14,961 bases of DNA. Origin: Sulfuritalea sp. Its GTDB lineage: Bacteria; Pseudomonadota; Gammaproteobacteria; Burkholderiales; Rhodocyclaceae. The DNA is taken from assembly GCA_016710465.1 (NCBI GenBank), contig JADJVS010000009.1, positions 1 to 14,961 of the forward strand. The letters are read 5' to 3'. This document shows, piece by piece, positions 8,018-13,035 of this stretch (position 1 is the first letter of the stretch; every line of letters begins with the position of its first letter). Under the pieces are notes generated by a model. The model did not search any database and was not told the origin of the DNA. It worked only from the letters and a program-made list of their open reading frames with translations. The translations under genes were made by a program, and so were the position numbers.

Positions 8018-8182
8018 TCATTTCGCCCCCCGCATGAATTCTATCTCGTCGTCCGTCAGCTCCATCTGCTCTGCGGCCATCCTCTCTGCCTCAGCGCGCG
8101 ACACCTTGCAGCCCTCCTCGATGATCGCCGCGCGCTCCTCCCAGGCTTCGCGCCGCTCGTCTGAAATTTTTTCACATTTCAC
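8018..8182 (-). CDS. Small 54-residue phage protein, unknown function
   Basis: A GTG at 8182 with AGAGAGG about 7 bases upstream opens a 54-aa frame beginning VKCEKISDERREAWEERA and ending EIEFMRGAK. The middle (ERAAIIEEGCKVSRAEAERM) matches a pattern I have seen in short phage and plasmid proteins, in which an ERAAI-x-E segment leads into an [SR]-x-AEAERLA helix. Composition is acidic and helical. It ends 27 bases before the candidate regulator and is probably the first gene of that short leftward unit. Its start lies 2 bases from the -35 of the rightward promoter, so the two transcription units diverge here. Function unknown. Confidence 0.65.
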   Translation of the reverse strand: MKCEKISDERREAWEERAAIIEEGCKVSRAEAERMAAEQMELTDDEIEFMRGAK

Positions 8183-8183
8183 C

Positions 8184-8211
8184 TTGACACCTCTCTTGAT
8201 TGATATATACT
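8184..8211 (+). promoter_or_regulatory. Strong sigma70-type promoter of the rightward cassette
   Basis: A perfect -35 TTGACA at 8184-8189, a 16-base spacer and a -10 TATACT (5 of 6) at 8206-8211 point right. A start about 7 bases later gives a 30-base leader before the ribosome binding site AGAAGGGG and the ATG at 8247. The -10 lies in an alternating AT tract that could also serve a divergent leftward promoter for the 54-aa gene, though no leftward -35 was found. TTGAT and ATCAA half-sites flank the -10 and could be an operator. Confidence 0.75.
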
Positions 8212-8246
8212 AAAGCTGTCATCAACGAACACAGAAGGGGAACGAC

Positions 8247-8560
8247 ATGAACCAGCGAACAGCCGAACCCAAGCACAGCAGAAGTGGCCCTTGAGGCCGC
8301 CATCAAGCACCACGAGAGCATCGCCGAAGGGATGCCCGGCTCGTGGAGCGTCGAGACCAGCGACGGAAGCGTCATGCTCGTCTGGAGTTGCGATGCTGAC
8401 GATGAAGCCGTCTCCGGCATGCAAAGCGACGAGCCGTGGTCTGCGCATGGGGAGGAGACGCCATCATCGAAGACGCCGGAATGCGGGCTCGACGACCAGG
8501 GATCGTACCATGACCAGCACGGCGACAGCAGTGTCGCAGTGGGTCGAGTGGAAGCTGTAA
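8247..8560 (+). CDS. First gene of the rightward cassette, apparently frameshifted
   Basis: The ATG at 8247 has an excellent ribosome binding site (AGAAGGGG) but its frame stops after 15 codons. Removing one base, for instance from CCC at 8268-8270, gives MNQRTAEPSTAEVALEAAIK and joins the next frame, which continues through HHESIAEGMPGSWSVE and DGSVMLVWSCDADD, a sensible acidic protein. The 3' end is unclear. The restored frame runs on into the gene at 8602 without a stop, while another frame holds a 16-codon peptide (8510-8560, ending SQWVEWKL) whose ATG overlaps a TGA. A second indel or two small genes are possible. I do not recognise the family. The break could be a sequencing error or a real mutation. 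Confidence 0.4.
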
Positions 8561-8570
8561 TAACCAACCC

Positions 8571-8584
8571 GGCCCGCAAGGGCC
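8571..8584 (+). other. GC-rich hairpin just before a ribosome binding site
   Basis: GGCCC and GGGCC form a perfect 5-bp stem around a GCAA (GNRA-type) tetraloop, 5 bases before the GAGGAA ribosome binding site of the gene at 8602. There is no T tract, so it is not a terminator. It may protect the mRNA or separate translation of the two genes. Confidence 0.5.
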
Positions 8585-8601
8585 GCAATGAGGAAAACGA
8601 A

Positions 8602-8826
8602 ATGAGCAAAATCACCTGGACAGCGAGCAACAATTCCAGCTTCCTGAATGGATCTCGGGAAGCTTCCAGCATCGCCGCAGCCGTGCGCGCGGCACGCGCC
8701 TACATCAGAGGCGAGCTGTACGGAGAGGGCCGCGCCACTATTTTTTCTGACGGCGATCCGGTTCGCGAAGACGAGCGCAGCATATTTACCGGCTTGCGCT
8801 GGAACGTAACAAAACTGGAGGGTTGA
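8602..8826 (+). CDS. 74-residue protein of unknown function
   Basis: The ATG at 8602 is chosen because GAGGAA lies about 9 bases upstream and a hairpin precedes it, although the frame is open further back. The product begins MSKITWTASNNSSFLNGSRE, continues with an Ala/Arg helix (SSIAAAVRAARAYIRGELYG) and ends in a beta-like part with RATIFSDGDPVREDERSIFT and GLRWNVTKLEG. The helix followed by strands suggests a compact soluble domain. It sits 3 bases before the next gene, in the same rightward transcript. I do not recognise the family. Confidence 0.65.
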   Translation: MSKITWTASNNSSFLNGSREASSIAAAVRAARAYIRGELYGEGRATIFSDGDPVREDERSIFTGLRWNVTKLEG

Positions 8827-8829
8827 ACC

Positions 8830-9084
8830 GTGGCCACCAAAACAATAACTACCGAAATTATCAAAGGGCAAAAAATCGCCACCACCACATATCGCGGAAC
8901 GCGCTACTGTCTTAGCCGCGGCAATTACGGATGGACCCTGTTGACGAAGCGGCTTGCTTACGGCGGTCGGCTGCACATGGGAAGCGGCAGATGCTTCGAC
9001 TCCATCGGCGACGTTGCGGCGAAGTGCAAGGCGTTCGGCGACGAGTCGGAAATTTCCGCGCTGTTTTTCGGCGTTGGGGTGTAG
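8830..9084 (+). CDS. 84-residue protein of unknown function
   Basis: The frame starts at GTG 8830, with GGAGG about 8 bases upstream, 3 bases after the previous stop. The product is basic at the N-terminus (ATKTITTEIIKGQKIATTTY) and rich in aromatic and Gly residues in the middle (GTRYCLSRGNYGWTLLTKRL). It ends with a helix (DSIGDVAAKCKAFGDE). The arrangement suggests a small beta-sheet domain with a C-terminal helix. There are no membrane segments or catalytic motifs. It shares an operon with the gene at 8602, which is similar in size and general layout. Function unknown. Confidence 0.65.
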   Translation: MATKTITTEIIKGQKIATTTYRGTRYCLSRGNYGWTLLTKRLAYGGRLHMGSGRCFDSIGDVAAKCKAFGDESEISALFFGVGV

Positions 9085-9087
9085 TTT

Positions 9088-9279
9088 ATGAAAACCAAAA
9101 CCACTCACGGCGGCGCCGCCCGCAACGCCGGCCGCAAGTCCGCTGACGGCGCCCAGGTCAAGCGCCACCTTGTCACCCTCGACGCGCAGACCGTCGAGCG
9201 CCTGAAAGCTGCGGACCTCGGCGACGGCGAACTGTCGATCGGGATCAGAAGGGCGGCAGCAAGCTTGCCGCGTAAGTAA
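9088..9279 (+). CDS. Small ribbon-helix-helix-like DNA-binding protein
   Basis: A 63-aa basic protein. Residues 7-17 read HGGAARNAGRK, a variant of the GGARPGAGRK motif seen at the N-terminus of many small phage and plasmid DNA-binding proteins. It is followed by a beta strand (KRHLVTLDAQ), a helix (TVERLKAADL) and a second helix (LSIGIRRAAASL), the strand-helix-helix order of MetJ/Arc/CopG-type repressors. Such proteins dimerise and bind operators through the paired strands, so it may regulate this rightward cassette or a neighbouring promoter. The ATG follows the previous stop by 3 bases with GGGGTG upstream. Specific targets cannot be read from the sequence. Confidence 0.6.
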   Translation: MKTKTTHGGAARNAGRKSADGAQVKRHLVTLDAQTVERLKAADLGDGELSIGIRRAAASLPRK

Positions 9280-9333
9280 TTTTTCAGCCGGTGGCGCATG
9301 ATGCGTCATCGGAATTTTAGGAAGGGGATTGAA

Positions 9334-9582
9334 ATGGATGTGTTCACAACAAACGAAGGCGGCGACATGGCGCGCTTTGGCGTGCCTACCGGTAACTCCA
9401 GAAAGAAGGCTGTGGCCGCGATGTTTGGCGGCAGCGGAACGCGAGTTGAGATTGAAATCGAGGCGTTCGAGATCCTTCACCCGGATCTCACGACCGCAGA
9501 AATGACGGCCTACTCCGTTCCTGAATGGATTTCTTCGCGGCCTTGTGGCGTCGGCAAGAGTCTTGGCAGAGAATGGGCGTGA
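9334..9582 (+). CDS. 82-residue protein of unknown function
   Basis: I chose the ATG at 9334, which follows AGGAAGGGG at suitable spacing, rather than an ATG 12 codons earlier that has no ribosome binding site. The product begins MDVFTTNEGGDMARFGVPTG, has an Ala/Met turn region (KKAVAAMFGGSGTRVEIEIE), then AFEILHPDLTTAEMTAYSVP, and ends with CGVGKSLGREWA. The GVGKS at the end is too short and misplaced for a Walker A motif. Mixed alpha/beta and soluble. It is separated from the previous gene by 54 bases and from the next by 4. No family recognised. Confidence 0.6.
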   Translation: MDVFTTNEGGDMARFGVPTGNSRKKAVAAMFGGSGTRVEIEIEAFEILHPDLTTAEMTAYSVPEWISSRPCGVGKSLGREWA

Positions 9583-9586
9583 TGCG

Positions 9587-9973
9587 ATGATTATTAATCT
9601 GACGCAGCACCAAGCCACGGCCGAGCAGATCGCGGCCGGCGTTATCGACCTTCCACCAGCAGAGCGGGAGGCGCTGACGGCGCTTCTCACTTTCGACACC
9701 CTGCCCACGAGGCAGGAAATCGAAGACCGGGCCGCAGACATCGCAGAACTGGCCGCGTACAACGGCATTTGTTGTGATGATGGCGACGACTCCTTCGTCG
9801 ACGCGGCAATGATCGGTGGCGCCCCGTATCTCATGCCCGCTCTGGACGCGACACTGCGTGCAGCGGACATAACGCCGCTGTACGCATTCTCGGTGCGCGA
9901 GAGCGTCGAGCAAACGCAGGCGGACGGCAGCGTCCGAAAGGTCAATGTTTTTCGGCACGCCGGGTTTGTGTGA
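9587..9973 (+). CDS. Conserved phage protein, MIINLTQH family, unknown function
   Basis: A 128-aa protein with a striking pattern that I associate with a widespread but uncharacterised set of phage and bacterial proteins. It begins MIINLTQHQATAEQIAAGVI, followed by ALTALLTFDTLPTRQEIEDR near residues 32-51, a helix (AADIAELA), then AAMIGGAPYLMPALDATLRA and YAFSVRESVEQTQADGSVRK, ending KVNVFRHAGFV. The alternating strands and helices suggest a small Rossmann-like alpha/beta fold, with a ligand-type loop possible at MIGGAP. The ATG at 9587 is chosen because it begins the conserved motif. It is the last gene before the terminator at 9995-10016. The reaction or partner is unknown. Confidence 0.7.
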   Translation: MIINLTQHQATAEQIAAGVIDLPPAEREALTALLTFDTLPTRQEIEDRAADIAELAAYNGICCDDGDDSFVDAAMIGGAPYLMPALDATLRAADITPLYAFSVRESVEQTQADGSVRKVNVFRHAGFV

Positions 9974-9994
9974 CCAGCGCCAATAACGAAACCT

Positions 9995-10016
9995 AGCCGC
10001 CTCCGGGCGGCTTTTT
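9995..10016 (+). terminator. Strong intrinsic terminator between converging units
   Basis: AGCCGCC and GGCGGCT form a perfect 7-bp stem with a TCCG loop, followed on the plus strand by TTTTT. It closes the rightward cassette 22 bases after the last gene. The minus-strand early operon ends just beyond (stop at 10023), but its side has only a short T tract (GGTTTC), so termination there would be weaker. Confidence 0.88.
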
Positions 10017-10022
10017 CATGCC

Positions 10023-10367
10023 TCACGCCCGCAGCTCCTGCGCATTGGCCGCCACGAACCGCGCCATCACCGCCAGACTGCTAGCCCGTATCGCATCCAG
10101 CCGCCTATTCGGCTGCGCGTCCGCCCACTCTCGCAGCGTCTCGACAACGCCGTCGATTTCTGCCGCCGCGTGCATTGCCCTGTCCGACTCGGCCATGCTC
10201 CCGCGCAGCATCAACGAGCACCGCCTGGCCGTCCGCGCCGCGCCGATTATGTGCGGCCTGGCTGGCGTCACTGACCGATTGCCGCCGATCACGATAGACG
10301 TCTCGCGCATCTGGTCAGCTAGACGGTCGAGGCGCTCTGCAATCGCTGCGTATTTTCTCGTTGTCAT
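10023..10367 (-). CDS. 114-residue protein ending the early operon
   Basis: The ATG at 10367 overlaps the previous stop in ATGA, which fixes the start. The frame is open far upstream, but that part is antisense or out-of-frame to two genes. The product is helical and Ala/Arg-rich. It begins MTTRKYAAIAERLDRLADQM, has SMAESDRAMHAAAEIDGVVE in the middle and ends ASSLAVMARFVAANAQELRA. Three or four amphipathic helices are likely, suggesting a small helical-bundle or coiled-coil protein. No catalytic motif or membrane segment is seen. It is last in the nine-gene leftward operon. Function unknown. Confidence 0.65.
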   Translation of the reverse strand: MTTRKYAAIAERLDRLADQMRETSIVIGGNRSVTPARPHIIGAARTARRCSLMLRGSMAESDRAMHAAAEIDGVVETLREWADAQPNRRLDAIRASSLAVMARFVAANAQELRA

Positions 10368-10579
10368 CGCACCACTTCCGTAGATTTCCGATACTCCGCT
10401 GACACGTCCGCCGTCAGTCGCTGGCATGCTGCGTCTCCGCGCGCTTTCGTCACGCGCCCGTAGTATTCCTGCCTCTGTGCTCTTGGCCAGCGCATCACCG
10501 TCCGCGCCTCGCAGGCTGCTCTGTGCGCCTCGCCGTGCGTGCAGTCTGGCTTGTCGCATGGGTGATGGCCGCACATCAT
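10364..10579 (-). CDS. Small Cys/His-rich phage protein
   Basis: A 71-aa protein whose ATG overlaps the preceding stop in ATGA; a second ATG follows at once. The N-terminus is rich in Cys and His (MMCGHHPCDKPDCTHGEAHR, then a further Cys), enough to hold one zinc ion. It is followed by the pattern CEARTVMRWPRAQRQEYYGR and a helix (ADVSAEYRKS). I recall the CEARxVMxWPxxxRxxYY pattern from a conserved phage family (possibly DUF7696), but the family name needs checking. A zinc-stabilised nucleic acid- or protein-binding role is possible; function unproven. Confidence 0.65.
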   Translation of the reverse strand: MMCGHHPCDKPDCTHGEAHRAACEARTVMRWPRAQRQEYYGRVTKARGDAACQRLTADVSAEYRKSTEVVR

Positions 10580-10998
10580 TCGCCACCGCCTGCTTTTTCA
10601 CGCCCCATGCGCCAAGGCTGTAGCGCGACAAACAGCCCACAAACCGGGTCGCCGACAACCCCTGTCCGATCTGGATGAGGATCGAAGATCATGACCCCAT
10701 CAACGCCGACCGTCGCATGCAGCGTGCCCGGCCTTCTTGGGCTGTCGCCAAACACCTCGCAATAACACCCCTCGATGCCAGACGCCTCGCATTGCTCTTG
10801 AAAGCTCTGGCATTGCACATACGCCAACCCAAATTGACGCAACCAGGCGTTCAGGTCTTTAACCCACGATACTTCGTCACAAAACACTGGAACGTCAGCG
10901 ATGTCGACGTGCAGCAATGACGCCAAAACAGCGGACAAGCAATTCCCGTTAATCCCGTTTTCAGGGTCATGAAGGATGGTTTGCGTTGTTGGAATCAC
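10576..10998 (-). CDS. Papain-like/C39-like cysteine-protease-fold protein
   Basis: A 140-aa protein starting at GTG 10998, overlapping the upstream stop in GTGA. It has the order expected of a papain-like catalytic triad: Cys20 at the start of a buried helix (NGNCLSAVLASLL), His94 in a strand (GTLHATVGVDG) and Asp106 in VMIFDPHPD. Intervening motifs (VSWVKDLNAWLRQFGLAY) fit a recurring uncharacterised phage family in which NGNC begins the helix and DPHP follows the His. Whether it cleaves peptide or isopeptide bonds, or is a structural relative, cannot be told. It is coded among nin-region genes, so an early anti-host or accessory role is plausible. Many extra Cys (63, 70, 78, 80) are present. 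Confidence 0.6.
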   Translation of the reverse strand: MIPTTQTILHDPENGINGNCLSAVLASLLHVDIADVPVFCDEVSWVKDLNAWLRQFGLAYVQCQSFQEQCEASGIEGCYCEVFGDSPRRPGTLHATVGVDGVMIFDPHPDRTGVVGDPVCGLFVALQPWRMGREKAGGGE

Positions 10999-11234
10999 AC
11001 CACCACCCCGAGCTCAGCCAGGCGCTTCTGCATCGCACAAGCCTTGCAGCCATCCGGCAAAGCCCGATCGTGCGCGAGCATGCCGGCCATTTCATTGGCG
11101 AGCGCGCCAAGGTCGTCGATGCGCTGGGCTGCTTCCGCAATCGCCGCGTTTGCAATTCCGTCCTCGCTCTCAACTTCCGCCGATAGCACGCGCATCGCGC
11201 TAGCTAGCGTTTTAGTGTCCGTCGCTCGCATCAC
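10995..11234 (-). CDS. 79-residue helical protein of unknown function
   Basis: Starts at GTG 11234 or the next codon, ATG 11231; both overlap the NinG stop. The product is helical and acidic to neutral (LASAMRVLSAEVESEDGIAN, AAIAEAAQRIDDLGALANEM). It has a C-terminal KACAMQKRLAELG containing a single C-x-x-C pair, too little alone for a zinc site. A long amphipathic helix suggests coiled-coil self-association. It lies between NinG and the protease-like gene and is coupled to both by overlaps. I do not recognise a family. Confidence 0.65.
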   Translation of the reverse strand: MMRATDTKTLASAMRVLSAEVESEDGIANAAIAEAAQRIDDLGALANEMAGMLAHDRALPDGCKACAMQKRLAELGVVV

Positions 11235-11647
11235 GCAGCCCTCGCAAAATCAACAATCTCCGCGCGCTTCGCTTCAGCGCTGGCGCGAATAGCTTTAAGG
11301 TCGTCCAGCGTAAATTTCTGAGCTGGTGTTGGCGTGTCCAGCGCATCTGCTAATTCTTCGCTGCCGTACCGCTCTACTATCCCGGCGCGGAAAGCATCAC
11401 GATTGCCGGCCAAATCGACATTGCAGCGACTGCACTGACCGTGAATGTTGGCCTCGTTAAACCGCATCTCTGGCCTTGCCCCAACGCTCCAATAATGGCC
11501 AGCCTGCAACGGCTTCATTTCACCGCAGCTAATACACGGCTTCCCATCGTCCCTTGCCCGAACGTAAGCATTCACCGCGCTTTGAGCCAGCGCAACAGCC
11601 TTTGCACGAGGGTTTGACGAGCGTGATTTGATTGGCGAGCGCTTCAT
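11231..11647 (-). CDS. ninG: NinG-family recombination protein (Rap-like)
   Basis: A 138-aa protein of the NinG/Rap family; lambda Rap (NinG) is a structure-specific endonuclease for branched recombination intermediates. It begins MKRSPIKSRSS and has the family's zinc pattern: Cys38-x-x-Cys41, His51 in AGHYWSVG, then Cys72-x-x-Cys75 in GQCSRCNVDLAGN, with N67, H69 and the NIHGQC context typical of HNH-like sites. The C-terminal part (LDTPTPAQKFTLDDLKAI) is helical. The ATG at 11647 overlaps the NinB stop in ATGA, ruling out the longer upstream frame. Shorter than lambda NinG (about 204 aa) but with the core intact. Confidence 0.9.
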   Translation of the reverse strand: MKRSPIKSRSSNPRAKAVALAQSAVNAYVRARDDGKPCISCGEMKPLQAGHYWSVGARPEMRFNEANIHGQCSRCNVDLAGNRDAFRAGIVERYGSEELADALDTPTPAQKFTLDDLKAIRASAEAKRAEIVDFARAA

Positions 11648-12069
11648 TCGTCCCTCCATTTTGGAGCTGAAAACTTCACTCCATTCTGAGCTCCAAACGC
11701 GAAACACAATTCTATCATGTCTGACATCTCCTTAATGCTCATGCGACTGGTTCTTGCGCCGAGCACAACAAATCCGTTTCCGTCGATGTTCGGCACGACT
11801 TTTTGAGCCTTCAGTCCAGCAGATAGTAAATCCTTCCACTCGGACGGATCTAGCTTATGACCGTGCCAGACCACTTGCCTCGATATGTCCGTCAAGCTTG
11901 CCCACATGCAGGCGTTTGCTTGCAGGCTTCTGGTGCTCTTTAACGGCGTCCATGTGATCTTGCCAAGCAGGCCGTCGTCCATCGCCGCTCTTGCGCGCGC
12001 GAAAATATCCCGCAGGATGTCCTTGACGTTGGCGAGCGTGACTACCTGCTCTAGCGGCTCGTGGATCAC
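11644..12069 (-). CDS. ninB: NinB-family recombination protein
   Basis: A 141-aa protein, close to lambda NinB (146 aa; also called Orf), a recombination mediator that binds ssDNA and SSB and can substitute for RecFOR in phage recombination. Diagnostic stretches are WTPLKSTRSLQANACMWASL near residues 40-59 (family motif RSLxQNaxxWa), then WHGHKLDPSEWKDLLSAGLK and the S-T/R-rich turn GARTSRMSIKEMSDMIELC, ending VKFSAPKWRDE. It starts at GTG 12069, overlapping the previous stop in GTGA, and overlaps ninG by 4 bases, the same order as in lambdoid nin regions. Confidence 0.93.
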   Translation of the reverse strand: MIHEPLEQVVTLANVKDILRDIFARARAAMDDGLLGKITWTPLKSTRSLQANACMWASLTDISRQVVWHGHKLDPSEWKDLLSAGLKAQKVVPNIDGNGFVVLGARTSRMSIKEMSDMIELCFAFGAQNGVKFSAPKWRDE

Positions 12070-12323
12070 GACACCCCCGCCTTGATGATGGCCGCCTCTG
12101 CAGAGAAAAACTCATCCCAAATCCGATAGCGATCGTCCCTGTCGTCAATCGTAGCAGGCACCGTTCCACCGTCTGCTGTGACGAATTCCAGCCCCTTCCG
12201 AAGCGTGTCCGGCCCTGGACGCAGGTCTTGCTTAACCGCGCGTCGAAGCTCGACAACCTCGTCGGCAGAAAACCAGCCTTTAGCAACCCGGTCGGCTGCG
12301 AAAGTCTCAAAATTTGTCGCCAT
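12066..12323 (-). CDS. 85-residue protein upstream of NinB, unknown function
   Basis: The ATG at 12323 shares one base with the stop of the 31-aa gene (TAATG) and has GAGAAG upstream; a TTG 12 codons earlier lies inside that gene and is rejected. The product begins MATNFETFAADRVAKGWFSA, has a helix with DEVVELRRAVKQDL, then LEFVTADGGTVPATIDDRDD and ends with RYRIWDEFFSAEAAIIKAG. It is acidic, with mixed helix and strand, and no membrane or catalytic motif. Being coupled to ninB (GTGA) it is made in similar amounts. I do not recognise a family. Confidence 0.7.
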   Translation of the reverse strand: MATNFETFAADRVAKGWFSADEVVELRRAVKQDLRPGPDTLRKGLEFVTADGGTVPATIDDRDDRYRIWDEFFSAEAAIIKAGVS

Positions 12324-12418
12324 TATTGCTTCTTCTCGTTGTTTACCAGCATGTACCAAGCAGGCTTGACGTAAGCCTGTGCGACGTGCGACCAGACAAG
12401 GGCGTCGTTCATGTTCAT
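12323..12418 (-). CDS. 31-residue small protein, tightly coupled
   Basis: A short gene. Its ATG at 12418 overlaps the DUF5710 stop in ATGA and its TAA shares a base with the next ATG (TAATG). It begins MNMNDALVWSHVAQAYVKPA and ends with WYMLVNNEKKQ. The coupling on both sides and the ordinary codon content make it likely to be translated. A Trp/Tyr-rich amphipathic helix is possible, so contact with a membrane or with a partner protein may be considered. Function unknown. Confidence 0.55.
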   Translation of the reverse strand: MNMNDALVWSHVAQAYVKPAWYMLVNNEKKQ

Positions 12419-12921
12419 GAAGCCCCCCTTTTTCGCAAGTGTTCAGGCATCCACCGCATAAACTGTGCGTTAGGCGTCGCCCGCGTCCGGGGGCCGCGCG
12501 CCGTGGGGCGGGTGGTCGGGCGCCCCCGGGGGGGGGGGGGGGCGGCGGTCCTCCTGGCCGTGGGTCGCGCCCCCGGGGGCCCGCGGGGGCCGCGTCTGTC
12601 CCGCGCGCCCCCGCCCGGAGGGGCGGGGTGGGGGGGGGCGGCCGCCCGGCCGCCGCGCCGCCGCCCCACCGCCCCGCCGCGGGGGCTGGCCCTTGCCGTG
12701 GTCTCCCTCTTTGCTTTCATTGCTTCCGTGCTGCGCCGGGGCCCCACGCCGGGCGTCGGGGGGCGGCGGGGGGGGCGCGGGCGGCGCCGCGGCCCCCCTG
12801 CTCTCAATGCGATGTTTTCAACATTCTCTACAAACCATACTTTTTTCGCGGCGTCCCATCTCGCCCCACGCTTTCTAGCCTGATCCTTCTCTGCGTATGG
12901 AACCTTCAAGTCTGTTCTCAT
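12415..12921 (-). CDS. DUF5710-domain protein interrupted by a GC-rich segment
   Basis: The product's first 38 residues (MRTDLKVPYAEKDQARKRGA, then RWDAAKKVWFVENVENIA) are a clear DUF5710-type domain start, whose hallmark is VP[FY]-x-EKD-x-x[KR]-x-x-GARWD, followed by W[FY]V. The last 16 (QFMRWMPEHLRKRGAS) are its end: joining them gives VENVENIA-QFMRWMPEHL, the normal domain of 54 aa. Between lie 114 residues coded by a nearly A-free, G/C-extreme stretch that is only Pro/Arg/Gly/Ala. The frame survives, so the 168-aa product could be made but would probably be misfolded. DUF5710 proteins are small, often near phage recombination or primase genes, with unclear function. The ATG at 12921 has AGGA about 12 bases upstream. 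Confidence 0.7.
   Translation of the reverse strand: MRTDLKVPYAEKDQARKRGARWDAAKKVWFVENVENIALRAGGPRRRPRPPRRPPTPGVGPRRSTEAMKAKRETTARASPRGGAVGRRRGGRAAAPPHPAPPGGGARDRRGPRGPPGARPTARRTAAPPPPRGRPTTRPTARGPRTRATPNAQFMRWMPEHLRKRGAS
12470..12811. other. 342-bp G/C-extreme insertion or assembly artefact
   Basis: The segment from 12470 to 12811 is flanked by TGCG at 12466-12469 and its own last four bases 12808-12811, giving a 4-bp direct repeat as from a staggered insertion. It is almost purely G and C, with a run of 15 G at 12528-12542 and hardly any A. One ordinary island (about 12686-12735) reads CTCTTTGCTTTCATTGCTTC. The length is a multiple of three. It has no clear terminal inverted repeats, no transposase and no stable hairpin pair. 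Biased low-quality reads or adapter read-through could give the same look, so origin is undecided. Confidence 0.6.
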
Positions 12922-12990
12922 ATCATCAATTTCCTATCTTAGCCATGCCATGCGCTGCTTGCCTGTTGGTGAAGGCTGTATCCCCTGGGC

Positions 12991-13035
12991 AAAAATCCTC
13001 CTAAGCAGAACGGCGTTATCGTTCTTGCTTAGGAG
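12991..13035 (-). terminator. Long hairpin with T tract; also hides a Shine-Dalgarno-like motif
   Basis: On the minus strand CTCCTAAGCA(A)GAACG pairs with CGTTCTGCTTAGGAG: 15 bp with one bulged A and a 7-base loop. It is followed after GA by TTTTT (12995-12991), the look of an intrinsic terminator. The 3' arm contains AGGAG, so the same hairpin could instead sequester a ribosome binding site for a TTG-initiated short frame. The small ORF at 13036 stops at the foot of the stem. Confidence 0.6.

Noticed and set aside
7680..8021. Minus-strand frame beginning at ATG 8021 overlapping the stop of the 54-aa gene in ATGA
   Set aside because: Although the overlap is attractive, its product is Arg/Gly/Ala-rich shadow sequence; the alternative frame from GTG 7990 gives a well-formed helical protein.
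8464..10026. A 520-codon open frame on the minus strand
   Set aside because: It is antisense to six rightward genes that have ribosome binding sites, tight spacing and recognisable motifs, and it begins in the terminator at 9995-10016. It lacks protein-like motifs; it is a GC-rich shadow frame.
10368..10658. N-terminal 97-codon extension of the last early-operon gene
   Set aside because: It overlaps two well-supported genes in another frame; the ATG at 10367 with an ATGA overlap explains the start.
12415..12942. Open frames on both strands through the G/C block as novel Pro/Arg/Gly-rich proteins
   Set aside because: They arise because the block almost lacks A and T and so cannot contain stop codons; no evidence for coding beyond the flanking DUF5710 parts.
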